DNA of 64,000 bases from Armillaria gallica (taxonomy: Eukaryota; Basidiomycota; Agaricomycetes; Agaricales; Physalacriaceae): NCBI GenBank assembly GCA_037576215.1, contig JBANDB010000011.1:496001-560000 (forward strand). The letters are read 5' to 3'. A model generated the notes under the pieces. That model did no database searches. It was not told where the DNA came from and worked only from the letters and a program-made list of their open reading frames with translations. Position 1 is the stretch's first letter, and each line of letters begins with the position of its first letter. Position numbers and translations under genes: made by a program. Shown here piece by piece: positions 24,401-34,400 of this stretch.

Positions 24401-25872
24401 TTATATGAGGTATCCGTAAATGATCCTGGAACATCAAGGTGGTAGAGGCGGTCAGACTGCTTAGTGGCAGTGAACATGACATTCTCCTTTGCCAAAGCAT
24501 CTTGCATGAGTTTACCATGGTCGTCCTTTTCAAAGGTGACACATTTACCATTTCCAAAGAGAGTATAGCATTTGGCATCATCAAGTCTTGATACAGAGAT
24601 CAGACTTGGATGAGAATCCGGCACGAAGCAGGTATCCTTCAGCTTTAGACGAGCACAACCCTTCTTTGGTAGCTTGGCGGTAACTTGAAATTCGCCTCTC
24701 CCCTCAATTTTCCTCTTTCCATCGCCAAAACCATTGATGTTGCCAGACGAGGATGAGAGAGATTTGAAATTGGATCGATTGGAGTGAATATGTGAGGATG
24801 TTCCAGAGTCAATGATGATGGCTGACTGGCCAGCAGTACATGCATTGTATGCTTGGTCCTTTGTCGCTTGATTCTCAATGTTCTCAGATGCATCATAGTT
24901 GGAAGAAGATGTATTGAAAGCTTTCTCAAACATAATTACATTGGAATCTTCCTCTGCAGAGGATACATCATCAATAGCATGTCGGGCTCTTTCCTTGCCC
25001 TTATGCTTACTAGTAGTGCCCCTATTAGACTTTTTCTTTGGACCTTGACCTTCCTTTCCACCACCAGGTGCCCAACAGTCAGCAGCAACGTGATTGGTCT
25101 CCTTGCGGCAGTTATGACAATAAAGCTTGCCACGGGACTTGGCATTGCGATCTAGCGCAGCCATGGCAGATTCCTGCTTTTGTTGGTTGTTGATGTTGGC
25201 AGCAGCACGGCGACGTTTCTCATCAAGGAGAACATTGATAGTGGAGGAGGTGGTGCTGTCCTTGTCAATTTTGATCTGCTTCACCGTTCCATCCCATGAA
25301 TCAGCTTCATTGGGATCATGCGGAAGCGTGGAGAGGAGGATGCAGGCGGCAATATGCTCAGGGATGTCCCATCCAGCAACTGTGAGGTGTCGGAGGGCTT
25401 CCTGGAAGTGCGTGATGTGTTCAGAGATGTCAGATCCAAGGTTCATCGGGCGGGTGAGCTGACGGAACCATAGTAGAATAGATCCTGAGCCTTTCTGACT
25501 CATCTGCGATTCGAGCATTTGCCAAATACGAAAGACATGAGTCTCATGAGTTGTCAACGCGACAAGATCGTCGTTGAGAGAGCTCTGTAATAACCCTAGT
25601 GCGACAAGATTCTTCTTCTCCCAGATAGCAGTTTCTGATGTGTTGTCCTTCGATGGTCGACAGTCCTTGGAAGCAATATCCCACAATTCTGTGATACGAT
25701 ATGCAGTTTGCATTTGTGCTGCCCAAACCATATAATTACTCTCTCCTACAAGCTTGCTATCCTTCTTACTGGGAAAGAAAGAGGTAGAAGCAGCATTGGG
25801 AATTTCCCATGACATAGTGGGAGGAGTAGGCTGAACAGGAGTACTGGGAGTTTCAGCCGCAGGTTTGGTCAT
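21475..25872 (-). CDS. Copia Gag-Pol polyprotein, 1465 aa, intact
   Basis: The start ATG is at 25870-25872. Residues 35-240 are the UBN2-like Gag region. A zinc knuckle follows at 252-266 (CHNCRKETNHVAADC, spacing CX2CX5HX4C, one residue longer than the usual CX4H). The aspartic protease has DSG at 355-357. Integrase has the His/Cys zinc site (H510, H513, C542, C545) and a catalytic triad D573, D636, E672 with the classic 35-residue D-E spacing. Reverse transcriptase spans about 950-1190 with CHVDDFG at 1132-1138 in place of the more usual YVDD. RNase H spans about 1305-1440 (D1310, E1352, D1388). All catalytic residues are present with no internal stop, so the element may encode everything it needs to transpose. 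Confidence 0.95.
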   Translation of the reverse strand: MTKPAAETPSTPVQPTPPTMSWEIPNAASTSFFPSKKDSKLVGESNYMVWAAQMQTAYRITELWDIASKDCRPSKDNTSETAIWEKKNLVALGLLQSSLNDDLVALTTHETHVFRIWQMLESQMSQKGSGSILLWFRQLTRPMNLGSDISEHITHFQEALRHLTVAGWDIPEHIAACILLSTLPHDPNEADSWDGTVKQIKIDKDSTTSSTINVLLDEKRRRAAANINNQQKQESAMAALDRNAKSRGKLYCHNCRKETNHVAADCWAPGGGKEGQGPKKKSNRGTTSKHKGKERARHAIDDVSSAEEDSNVIMFEKAFNTSSSNYDASENIENQATKDQAYNACTAGQSAIIIDSGTSSHIHSNRSNFKSLSSSSGNINGFGDGKRKIEGRGEFQVTAKLPKKGCARLKLKDTCFVPDSHPSLISVSRLDDAKCYTLFGNGKCVTFEKDDHGKLMQDALAKENVMFTATKQSDRLYHLDVPGSFTDTSYNTTTSPKPTKLQSLHEMLGHLGHRNIKGMVKKGNVLGIRLSTKELSEDPGICAACAQGKSKRASFPPRGSDLAKDILDLVHSDLWGPAPVQSFHGYRYLYTFTDDAKRWVWVYFLRRKSEAFEVFKDWLVEQERATGRKLKKYQVDNGGEFITNEWKKFMREHGIHFQTSSPNTPEQNGVAESLNRVIFDRVRAILIDSGLPMFLWPHAVLYIIWNKNRNPSSALHGITPYQARYGKPPDLKNVHRFGARAFLHIDKSQRNNKLAPRATECIFVGYSETQKAFKVYLPKRRKFQNSVHVKVDDTIIGFSRKTEGENTTPTEYSAFKPQTDEDEDEDSLTPSPESTNKPLEAQPVSEIPLKRQRKPKERPPPRNKSKRIQGLQPDDSAPTDPPLEEPDAAPGGVSIPVNEPEDELISETTQIAVAMSAFANEIAELTDEETKREPHNYKEAMSSPDCDLWEDAMWSEFSKVTAAGTYNLVDLPAGFKALGSTWAFRIKQDETHAITEYKARICVQGFTQVPGIDYSDTYAPTSKIEVVRLLLSMAAIHDWEFHTVDVNSAFLNSELPRDQPAVYMKQPEGFVVEGQENKVWELLKALYGLKQAARLWYDKLKKIMIKLGFKICICDPCVFIRVRSGQLSIVSCHVDDFGLFCNSVAEVNLLKSEIREHVKIKDGGEGHFLLGIEIIRDRKARTISLSHRHYIEDLAERFRLNTGRDIWTPMNPSIKLSKNDCPETKEDIEYMKTVPYQSAVGGLMHAAIMTRPDLAFPTHKVAQFMQNPGKAHWHAVQRIIRYAYTTRNNVLTLGGASPKPGVSPLYAYCDADFANEKDHACSVSGYALFYGNQGAFAWSAKKQTATALSTGEAEYYSGTHGGREVLWIRQFLREIGFKESAPTPLKIDSTSAIRTIETPDQVSNRTKHINVAYHWIREAVKAKIMQPEYVPTEDNVADICTKSLMRPKHEKFSQMLGMHPRQDAS

Positions 25873-26116
25873 TAAGGAATAAGTGGAATTCGGACCGGAC
25901 GGAAGTCACGTGACGTGCTACGACGTGGCGATTTGATCACGTGATCCCCTATGACGTGGCAGTGCCAGCAGAAAAAGACCGGGATCAAAAAGGAACCAGA
26001 GTGTAACTCCGGGATGGGAAAAAGAAGCACGAATCAAAGTGAAACCTTGATATGGTGGTCACAAGAGAGGCACGAAGGGGCGAGGACGTCCAGAACAGTC
26101 TGAGCACGAGATCGAG

Positions 26117-26143
26117 GTTGGTTAGAGCGCGGGGCCCATAACC
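26117..26143 (-). other. Copia primer-binding site, complementary to an internal tRNA-Met segment
   Basis: The plus-strand sequence abutting the 5' LTR contains GCGCGGGGCCCATAACC, which looks like the D-arm to anticodon-loop part of a tRNA with CAT anticodon (GGGCCCATAAC in eukaryotic tRNA-Met). The site would thus pair with an internal part of tRNA-Met rather than its 3' CCA end. That is the half-tRNA priming known from Drosophila copia. The identity of the host tRNA is inferred. Confidence 0.6.
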
Positions 26144-26420
26144 TGATGAAGTCTAAATGAGATGCTCAGTCGTAATGATGACGAACTGAATATATTACCT
26201 GATGAAGTCTAAATGAGATGCTACATCAGGAGTAAGTAATAGTAGATTAAATGAGTAAATACGAAACATACCTCAGTCGTAATGATGACGAACTGAGGAA
26301 ACAAGAAAGAGCGGGCGGCGCTATGTGGCTGCCGGCTGCGGAAGCTTTGGAAAATAATATGCACAAATATATCTATCTACAGGTGCGTAGTTGTATCGGT
26401 AATTACCATATACCTCAACA
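26144..26420 (-). repeat. Copia 5' LTR
   Basis: This is the 5' LTR in element orientation, 277 bp, reading the same as the 3' LTR. The target duplication CGAAC follows at 26421-26425. Confidence 0.95.
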
Positions 26421-26425
26421 CGAAC

Positions 26426-26500
26426 ATGAGGGTACGACAATTGGTGCATTACGCCGCTACGTGTTCGAATGCTGGAATATTCTGGGAACAGAAGAATAAA
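26426..26500 (+). pseudogene. HET copy 2, leftover 3' sequence
   Basis: Joining the sequence left of 21190 to that right of 26425 gives a continuous but decayed HET-like stretch (GAACGGTTC before the element, ATGAGGGTACG after, comparable to the DERFMT region of copy 3). Resemblance fades within about 80 bp, so most of the 3' end of copy 2 has been lost. Confidence 0.4.
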
Positions 26501-26894
26501 TAGAAACACGGGCCCGTAGACGACTGAGAATCGTTCTAATCGTCTGGAATTCAGGGACGGGTAACCGGTGCTTCTTTCAAGCACGTTGCCTTTAACATGT
26601 CTGACTGACCATATAAAAGGTGCGAGTCCTCCATACACTTGCGACTGTACAAGACGCAAAGGTCAGATACAGTCCCTTTGAACGAGGGAAAAAGACAGAC
26701 TTGAATAAATCGCAGAAAGACGCACTCAGCCATGGGCTGAGGCGCAAGCCTTCGCAAACAAGGTACCGACTTTCGGTTTTCTACTATGAAATCCTTCAAA
26801 CGAATAACGTAAGCGTAAAGTTTCCTGACGAGAAAATCTGGACTAACAGAAAGCCCGAACTGGGTTCCACATTCTCTATTAGGGACAAGGGACA

Positions 26895-29800
26895 TCAGGC
26901 GGTACGCCGAGTTACGGTAGATGATGATGTATGTATATCTGGTAGGGAATAATCGTCAACGTTTGACACGCCTTCCAAATACCGATATGCAACGTTGCAA
27001 CTCTCAACACTTATCCTATCGTTCACAACTTTGGGTAGCACCAGTCCTTCAACAGCATAATCGATATGATGCGAGCCTGTACACAAACACATGCCTTCCT
27101 ACTCAGTCCCTCTGATGACGAATGAGACTCCTAGGTGGTTACACGCCTTGATAAACTGTAATATTGTCAGATTCCGGGACAGATCCACCGCTACAAACAG
27201 ATACCTCCACGCTCTTTTATCACTAACCGCACTCGTCAGCAAGATGAGCACTATATCTAACCCATCCCTGACAACGCCATTCATCATACTGAAAAGTACC
27301 GTCGCGACAATCACGCCATCAAACAGCGGAAGTACTTCGCGGGAGGGTAACGTCCCTCGTCAAACCCACAATAATGACGGTCAGTGATAACGGGGACGAA
27401 TCTCCCAGCAGCACGGACTGAACCTCTGACCGAGCATGAACAGCTGCGCTACCAGGTTTATCATGCATAGATAGTGACAAAATGTCGATGGGCGCTGAAT
27501 GGGAGGAAGATACGGTCTACATGCGAATAGGGCTGGGACGTTGGGTTACAGGGCACCATATGCCGAAACCCTTGATGACGTATAAAACCAGAGAAGTCGA
27601 GGGTGATGGCTTGGTCAGCGATGATGTCCACCTCGTGAGAGGATTCCCAGGTAAAGATGCGGACAGTTGAGTTTGAGGGACAACAGTTTTAGGGTTGAGA
27701 GCGGCCGTTGCTGGCAGCACTGGAGACTGGTCATTGAATCGAAGACAGGTGCCGACTCGGCGATGGGGTACCGCACAGGCGGGTTTTATGTTACGTTGGA
27801 CGGACGTCCGGTCCAAACGGGGTCGAATATACGCCCTGTCACATAGAACAGTTGTCGATCAATCTTGAAGGTTCTGCGCGTCTGGTCCGATGATTTTGTG
27901 CTACAGGATATCCCCCTACAGTAAACGGGATGATGGTGGGAGAGGCGACTCCAAGAGAGGTAACCGGTAAAGGATGAAACGACGAGGGCGTGCCTCTCTA
28001 ACGGTCGGACACAAATGAACACAAGTTATCTTCCATGTAAGTTCATCCCGACAGAGGGGAATCAGCTTGCGATTACGTCATCGCAGAGGGCGGTTCTGCA
28101 GTCGACCCTCCGGTGCTCGTTGTCCTTCCATAGGCTACAAGAGAACAGACGCGAAGGTTGGACGATGGCTCCAACCACATGATACCACGCTTGCAGGCGA
28201 TATCCATTCCTGTGAGGATGAATCCAACGCTCCGGGCATGCTGCCATGTGAGACGGAGCAGCGCTTGACAGGATGCGCTAGCCGACCGCGTACATAATAT
28301 CAATCGCGATAGGTTGTGCGGAGTTCTCGTCACTAGCAGCTGTTATGGTCCAATCCTGGAAGAACTACCAGGCTTTGGAAGAAAGAAGAAGAGGGCGGTG
28401 AACGTACTAGCAAATCTCGGCCTTGAAGCGGAGAATTGTGACTCCCGCAACTTTCGCTCGTCGTGGGGTGTACTAGCAGCCAGATCGGATCTGTCACAGA
28501 GTTCTCAGAGGCGATGAGCCCAGGATGGAAAGCAGACGTACATCATGATTCCATGCAAGAATCCGTCAGTTGGAAAGGACCAGGAAGACGGTAATAAATC
28601 GCGAGGTTTGTCTTTGCTCTTGCCTTTCCGCAGACAAGGTTTTCGCCGTCGACCAGCCATCGACGTCCGTGAAGAAGAGCATCGTACTCTGAAGTTCTGA
28701 CGATACTACAGTCCCGAGTGGGGGCAAAGGCTGCTAGTATGCGCTCAGGAAGAACACCACGTGGTCGACGTGACAGCACTGGATTACTGGCTAATGGCTA
28801 TCATAAGAGTCAAGATACAGAGCAAAGGGGGGTAGAATACAACTCACGGTTACTTTGGGTAGCAGATACCATCCTACCGCACCGAGTGTTGCCTTCCGTC
28901 ACTCTGAATTGGAACACGGTACTGCATCCAGGTCAACAGCGTCTAGAGGGCATTCTATTGAAGAACATACCAGCACTCCAAAGCCTAGCCTGGACCGCGA
29001 ACCCAAAAGTGACACAGTACGTTCATTCTACTGCGAAAAAGGCGGTCGTCGCTATCGTGACCCATGTCGTTACAACTCCTAGAAATTTCCATGGGATGAT
29101 GTCTCGGAGTTGACAGATGCAGAGTTGTCAAGGGTACATCACGACCTAGTAGATTTTCAGATCATTGAATAGAATTGAGGGCAAAGGACACACCATGGCC
29201 GTCGGTACTTCTGGGCCCACAATCATCCCGGGGTCCCCAAATAGTCATCGCAAAATCCTAGGTTTGGCGTTTCCGTGCCTACGCGACAAAGGTCTGATTT
29301 AAACATAGACAAGAATGTTCCTAGAAATAGAGCAAGCGCGCCCACCTTGCGCGACGACAATCTGCGCCCAAAGTGAGAGATCGAGGACACGACAGACACT
29401 ATATAAAGTTCAAAATGTAGATGAAAATTTTTGAAAAAGTGCGTACCAGGCTCGATGCCTAGGAAGCTGTGGCAGAGAACTTTAGCTTCAGGCTGAAGAG
29501 TCTTAATTGAATAAGCACTATGCTGCTGCTGCTACCCCACCCTCCTGAAGGGAACTTTCGTCATCAAGTCCTGGTCGTGGTCGACCGTCGTGATAAATAA
29601 GAGCAAGAGGCACGCTTCGAATATCAAATTGGCATCCAATTTGGGAATCCGGGTTGTCGGGCCGCCTTTTCCCGTGCCGGTCTTGCTTCGCAATCTAGGA
29701 CTCTCTATCTCTGAAATAACATATAAGAAATATTCGAAAAGGTACATACTTGAGCAGATTGGTACTATGTGGAACTTGAATATTGCTCGGTAGCCGTTCC

Positions 29801-30400
29801 AAAATGGAGTAAACACTGGGAAATCGGAATACTTGTGCCTTGTGGCCTTGATTAGAAGGAGAGTCTAGCATGCATGTACGATATAAGAAAAGTATCCGGA
29901 CAGGTAAAGACGTGAGCGGTACCTGAACGAAGATAATCGCCTGGCATTCCCGTGAATGGAGATTTCAGATACGCCCTAGACACATATCAGCAACGTCCAA
30001 AGAAACCGCAAAGGAAATCTGCATACCAATTGAGATCAAGGCACACGGCGCTATGGAAACGACTATTCAATATTCAATGTTCTCCGAGTCCTGATACTCT
30101 AGAGTCGGATAGCTGACGCCACGATCTTGTTTCTGCATCCAAAGCTAGCATACGCACCATGGTTCCTTCTTATCAGATCGCAAAATTTATGCGTGTGAGC
30201 GACAAGATTTGGACGGGCGTGAGAAGTCCAGCTACTTCTGCCCTAGCTAGCATATACTCATCGTCTTCATCGTCGTCGTCGGTGGTGGTGGTGGTTCTTT
30301 ATCGGGAAGCATGGCCCGGACATTAATTATTGTCATCGATTTTGGATTCCGGACTCTCAGGCCGTGTTTTACTGTGCCAACCTTGCTCATTTCACCTACG
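26895..30400 (-). pseudogene. Family X remnants, decayed copy
   Basis: Several blocks match family X exons from copies 1 and 3 in the same order on the minus strand. They include sequence near 27.25-27.35 kb resembling the membrane-helix exon, a block with TGRIFDPVWTGRPSNV (27.8 kb), the conserved intron-flanking TTTTCAGATCATTGAATAGAATTGAGG-type segment near 29155, and at 29.5-29.8 kb a frame with PTTRIPKLDANLIFEACLLL. The latter corresponds to the GWIFDIYAVSLDGE exon. A second version of that exon lies near 30.26-30.36 kb and includes a short GTCGTC/GGTGGT run. Frames are interrupted by stops throughout, so I call this a pseudogene, possibly two overlapping X remnants. Confidence 0.4.
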
Positions 30401-30819
30401 ACGCTCTACTATGAAGAGTACCTCGATTCCAACCAGGATCTCACTTCGATTCTGAAATAAGTTTCCATCCAGTGTTGATCCAATGCGCACTAGACATATT
30501 ATGTACTTGCTTTCGGTTTCCGTTCGCTCTCCCCTTTATGAAAGAAATCATTCAGGACATCTGCGAATTTAATGCAATTTGCCCTTACGCTCACCTCCGC
30601 CCGTCAATCTCACCACTCTCGCGATACGAGTCCCTAGCTGAACCACCTGGAAGAAATATAGAAACGGTCTACCGAAACCATGAGAGGACCAAGAGCACGG
30701 AAAGGAAACACACGTGAGTTACCTCGCGCCGCAATGACAGCAGAATACGATACTTCCCTGACGCCTAGGGAAGGATTTCTGCACTGCTCGCGGCGTCAAG
30801 TGTTCACCATCAAAAAATA

Positions 30820-31072
30820 ATGCTCGGGAACGATGTGAATATCAAGTCACTATCCTTGTTCGAGAAAGTAACGATGAAGGGTACCTCTTTTTGGAGCAAC
30901 CTCGAGCGAGTTGAAAGTACACGACTTTTGTGCACATCTCTCCGAGGCAGGCAGCTCAAGATGTATCAGAAGGGAATTGATGCGTCTGAAGGTTTAATGG
31001 TAAGCAACAATTTCGACCAAAAATGCAGACACTTAACAAGGCGGAGTCGGAGGTTGAGACTGAAGAGTGCTC
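30820..31072 (-). pseudogene. Family Y copy 2, left part, split by the gypsy element
   Basis: The segment matches Y copies 1 and 3 (GTGCACATCTCTCC.AGGCAGGCAGCTCAAGA type). Its last bases, GAGACTGAAGAGTGCTC, match GAGACTGAAGGCTACTC at about 51064, exactly where the gypsy LTR interrupts it. The remainder of this copy continues at 39540. The frame is not open. Confidence 0.5.
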
Positions 31073-31437
31073 TGTTATGACCGGACCCGGGAATAACGGA
31101 CTAGGCGTCTAACGATACACTACCTCGCACTTCGGGTAGATCGATAGAGCCGTGGCGTCTGCTACAGCGGAGCGGTAATACGCAGTGAACTCTCGGCAAG
31201 CGAGTAGAGTAAAGTCCGGGTGTATTAAACTTAGCTCAAAGCTGGGGTACAGTTTGGAAGCGGTGCTACTTATATACGATATATGGGTTCTAACAATAGC
31301 GATGGTCTGCGGCTTCGTAAGGGGTTTTGGGGTTGATCGTTGGGGAAGCATGCCGAAGAGCCGGGATGCCGAGGTGCCGTATGGTGCCGAGGTGCCAGAT
31401 AAGATAAGATAAGGGAGAAAATGAATAAATCGTAACA
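31073..31437 (-). repeat. Gypsy 3' LTR
   Basis: This 365-bp LTR differs from its partner at 39170-39534 at two positions (TATATGGG versus TATACGGG; GTGCCAGATA versus GTGCCGGATA). Confidence 0.95.
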
Positions 31438-31448
31438 TCACCCCCTCG
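31438..31448 (-). other. Gypsy polypurine tract
   Basis: On the minus strand ACGAGGGGGTGA immediately precedes the 3' LTR. The Pol stop codon TGA (31438-31440) is the last triplet before the LTR, so coding sequence and plus-strand primer overlap. Confidence 0.75.
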
Positions 31449-34400
31449 TTAAGGCAGGCGTCCCGACTGCCTGTATGGCCCCGTGCCGCTGTTCGAAGTC
31501 TGCGATGGCGTCTTGTGCATGGATCATGTCCTCTTCGCGGACCCAAGAATTGTGTTCGCGCGTCCAGCCCTTCCATTTGACGAAATAGTCTGTTGTGGTC
31601 CGCGACTTCTGTCCTCGTCTCCCTCGTATCTGACGCGACTTCGTGTCGAGGATTATTTCTACCTCATACTCTTCCTCATCGTCGACAAGGTCCGGAGGCG
31701 GCGGAGGTGGGGTGTCTTGGTTGGGGAATGCAGGCGGTACGTATGGCGTAAGGAGCTTTTCGTTGAAGCGTGGGTGGATTTTCCAGTGAGGCGGGAGGCG
31801 AAGCTTGTACGCGCTGGCTCCCACGCTTTCAAGTATGGTAAATGGGCCTACCCGCTTATCATCCAGTTTTTTCTTGGGTCGTGGCAGGTGGAGGTTGGTG
31901 GCGTCGAGCCATACCTTATCGCCTATTTGATATGGATGGGACGGTCGTCTTTTCTTGTCATACTGGGCTTTCATCCTGTCCGCCGCTGTCTGGAGTGCCT
32001 TTTCAGTTTCCGCGTGGATGTTTGTCATGGTCTTGACAAAATCCTGGGCAGCGGGATTCGCGAGTGATGATGGGTGAGTCAGTTTTGGGAGAACTCGGGG
32101 GTTTCGACCATAGAGGACCATGAATGGGCTCTTGCCAGTGGCGCTATGGACTCGGTTGTTGTGGGCGAACTCCGCTAGCGGGAGCCAGTCACTCCAATCC
32201 GTCTGTCGGTGGTTCACGAAAATGCGAAGGTATTTCTCGATCTCCTGGTTGACTCGTTCCATCTGTCCGTCTGTTTGGGGGTGAAATGCTGTGGACGCGT
32301 TGGGCGTGATGTCGAGCATTCGGTATAGTTCCTTCATGAACTGCGACACGAACTGGGGTCCCCGATCAGAGATAACAACCTGAGGCATGCCGTGGCGTGC
32401 ATATACATGGTCCCGGAGGATTCGCGCCCATCCTTCGGCTGATAGCTCTACGTTGCAGGCGATGGGTATGATTGCTTTGGAGAAGCGATCGACGATTACT
32501 AGCATCGCGTCATGCCCATTCGAGTCTGGTAGGCCAGTGATCATATCAACCGAGATATGAGTCCATGGTCCTGTCGGGATTTCGTTGGGATATAATGGTG
32601 CGGCTCTGGCGGCAGTGCTAGTTTTAGTCCGTTGACAGGTTTCGCAGCCTTTGACGTAGGCCTCGACGTCTTTCTTCATCTTGGGCCACCAATAGTCTCG
32701 GAGAACAAGCTCCTTAGTTTTTTCGATGCTGGGGTGACCCGCCGTGATGTGGTTGTGGTGCTGGGAGATGATCTCTCCTCTCAGCGCTTTCTTTCGAGGA
32801 ATGTAGATCCGCCCGTCGTAGTACAGTAGGCCACTCTGACGGGTGAGGCCTCGCTGATGATTAAGGGAGGTGGCGATCCCCTCATCCCATAGTTCCTCTT
32901 GTCGGGTGGCTTCTTCGATGCGTTGGCAGACGTCCGAGGTGGTGGGCAGGATTAGGGCGCGGAAGTGATGATCCTGCAGGATAACGATGTTATCGTTGTC
33001 GTCGTGGCCTTGGTCGTGATCCTGTCGTCTCGACAGCAAGTCGGCTTTTACGTTCTGGGCACCGGGTTTGTGGTGGAGGGTGAAGTGGTACTCGGCGAGT
33101 TCGGTGACCCAGCGGGCCTGACGTCGATTTAGTTTTTGGGGAAGTCGGAAGTATTGGAGGTTTTGGTGGTCTGTCCAGATTTCCACGTCCTCCTTGGCGC
33201 CCATGAGATAGTGACGCCATTCGGAGAGTGCGAGCATGATGGCCAGCAGCTCTTTGTCATAGATCTCGTAGTTTCTTTCGGTGGCACTGAGCGATTTAGA
33301 CATAAACGCCACCAGGCGCCATACCCCGTTCTGCCGTTGACTAAGGACCGCGCCTACTGCTCCCCCGCTAGCGTCTGCCTCGACGCGGAAGGGGTCGTCG
33401 TCGGTCGGGATGGCGAGGACCATGTCCTCTGTCATCCGTCGTTTCAGTTCTTCGAAGGCTCTATCCTGTGCCTCCATCCATTTCCACTCGGCGTTGCCTG
33501 TTAGCTGAGTGAGGGGCCGCACAACTTTGGAATACATCCTGATGAATTTTCGGTAGAAGTTGGTAAAGCCCAGGAACGATTGAAGTTCCTTCTTGCGGCG
33601 GGGTACGGGCCATTCGGCAATGCCTGCCACCTTGACCGGGTCCATTCGTACGGAGTTTTCGCTGATGATTACGCCTAGATATTCCGTTTCGAGGACTTCG
33701 AACTCGCACTTCTCTGCCTTGAGAAAGAGTTTATTTTCTCGAAGGCGCTGCAAGATGCGTTGTACGATCTGGCGATGCTCTTGTTGGGTTTTTGAGAAAA
33801 TTAGGATGTCGTCGAGATAGATGGTGACCTTTCCCTCCCCTACGAGGTCCCGGAAGATGTCGTTCATCATCCATTGGAATGTCGCGGGTGAGTTGGTGAG
33901 CCCGAAGAACATGACTGTCGGCTCGTAAAGGCCCCGGTTGGTACGGAAGGCAGCCTTCTCCTCATCCCCCTCTCGGATTCGTACGTTATTGTATCCCCAT
34001 CGAACATCGAGCTTCGTGAAGTACTTGGCTCCACGGAGCTTATCAATGAGCTCGGAGATGAGTGGTAACGGGTAGCGGTTTTTAATGGTCATCTCGTTAA
34101 GCTTGCGATAGTCTTGTACAGGTCGTAGGGTTCCGTCCTTCTTTTTGACGAAGAAGAAGGGAGAAGCAAAGGGGGATTTCGAGGGGCGGATACGTCCCGA
34201 GGTTAGATTCTCGTCGAGAAACTTATCCAGCTGTTCTTGTTCGTTTCGGTTCAGGGGGTATACCTTACAGTCTAAGGTGGATTTGGCATTCGGGGTAAGT
34301 TCAATCGCGTGGTCCCAGGGCTTTCGTGCCGGCAATTCATCGAAGTTCTCCTTAGAGAATAGGTCGCGGAAGGAGTGGTAGTGCTCGGGCACTATCTCCT

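Larger units (their letters stand above)
21191..26420 (-). mobile_element. Full-length Ty1/copia LTR retrotransposon
   Basis: The element is bounded by two 277-bp LTRs that read identically (21191-21467 and 26144-26420). Each starts TGATGAAGTC and ends CTCAACA on the plus strand. It is flanked by a perfect 5-bp target duplication CGAAC (21186-21190 and 26421-26425). The single polyprotein frame is intact (1465 codons, minus strand). Domain order is Gag, protease, integrase, reverse transcriptase, RNase H; integrase before reverse transcriptase defines the copia superfamily. Identical LTRs plus an intact frame indicate a very recent insertion and a potentially active element. It sits inside HET copy 2. 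Confidence 0.97.

Noticed and set aside
26117..26143. tRNA-like sequence next to the copia LTR as a tRNA gene
   Set aside because: Only the D-arm to anticodon-loop part is present and it abuts the LTR exactly, so it is a primer-binding site, not a gene.
30241..30300. CRISPR-like or microsatellite signal (GTCGTC/GGTGGT run)
   Set aside because: It is a short simple run that corresponds to the Pro/Thr-rich part of a family X exon. There are no spaced repeats.
31483..32067. 194-codon plus-strand frame opposite the end of gypsy Pol
   Set aside because: It is antisense to the integrase C-terminus and chromodomain, whose reading on the minus strand is unambiguous.
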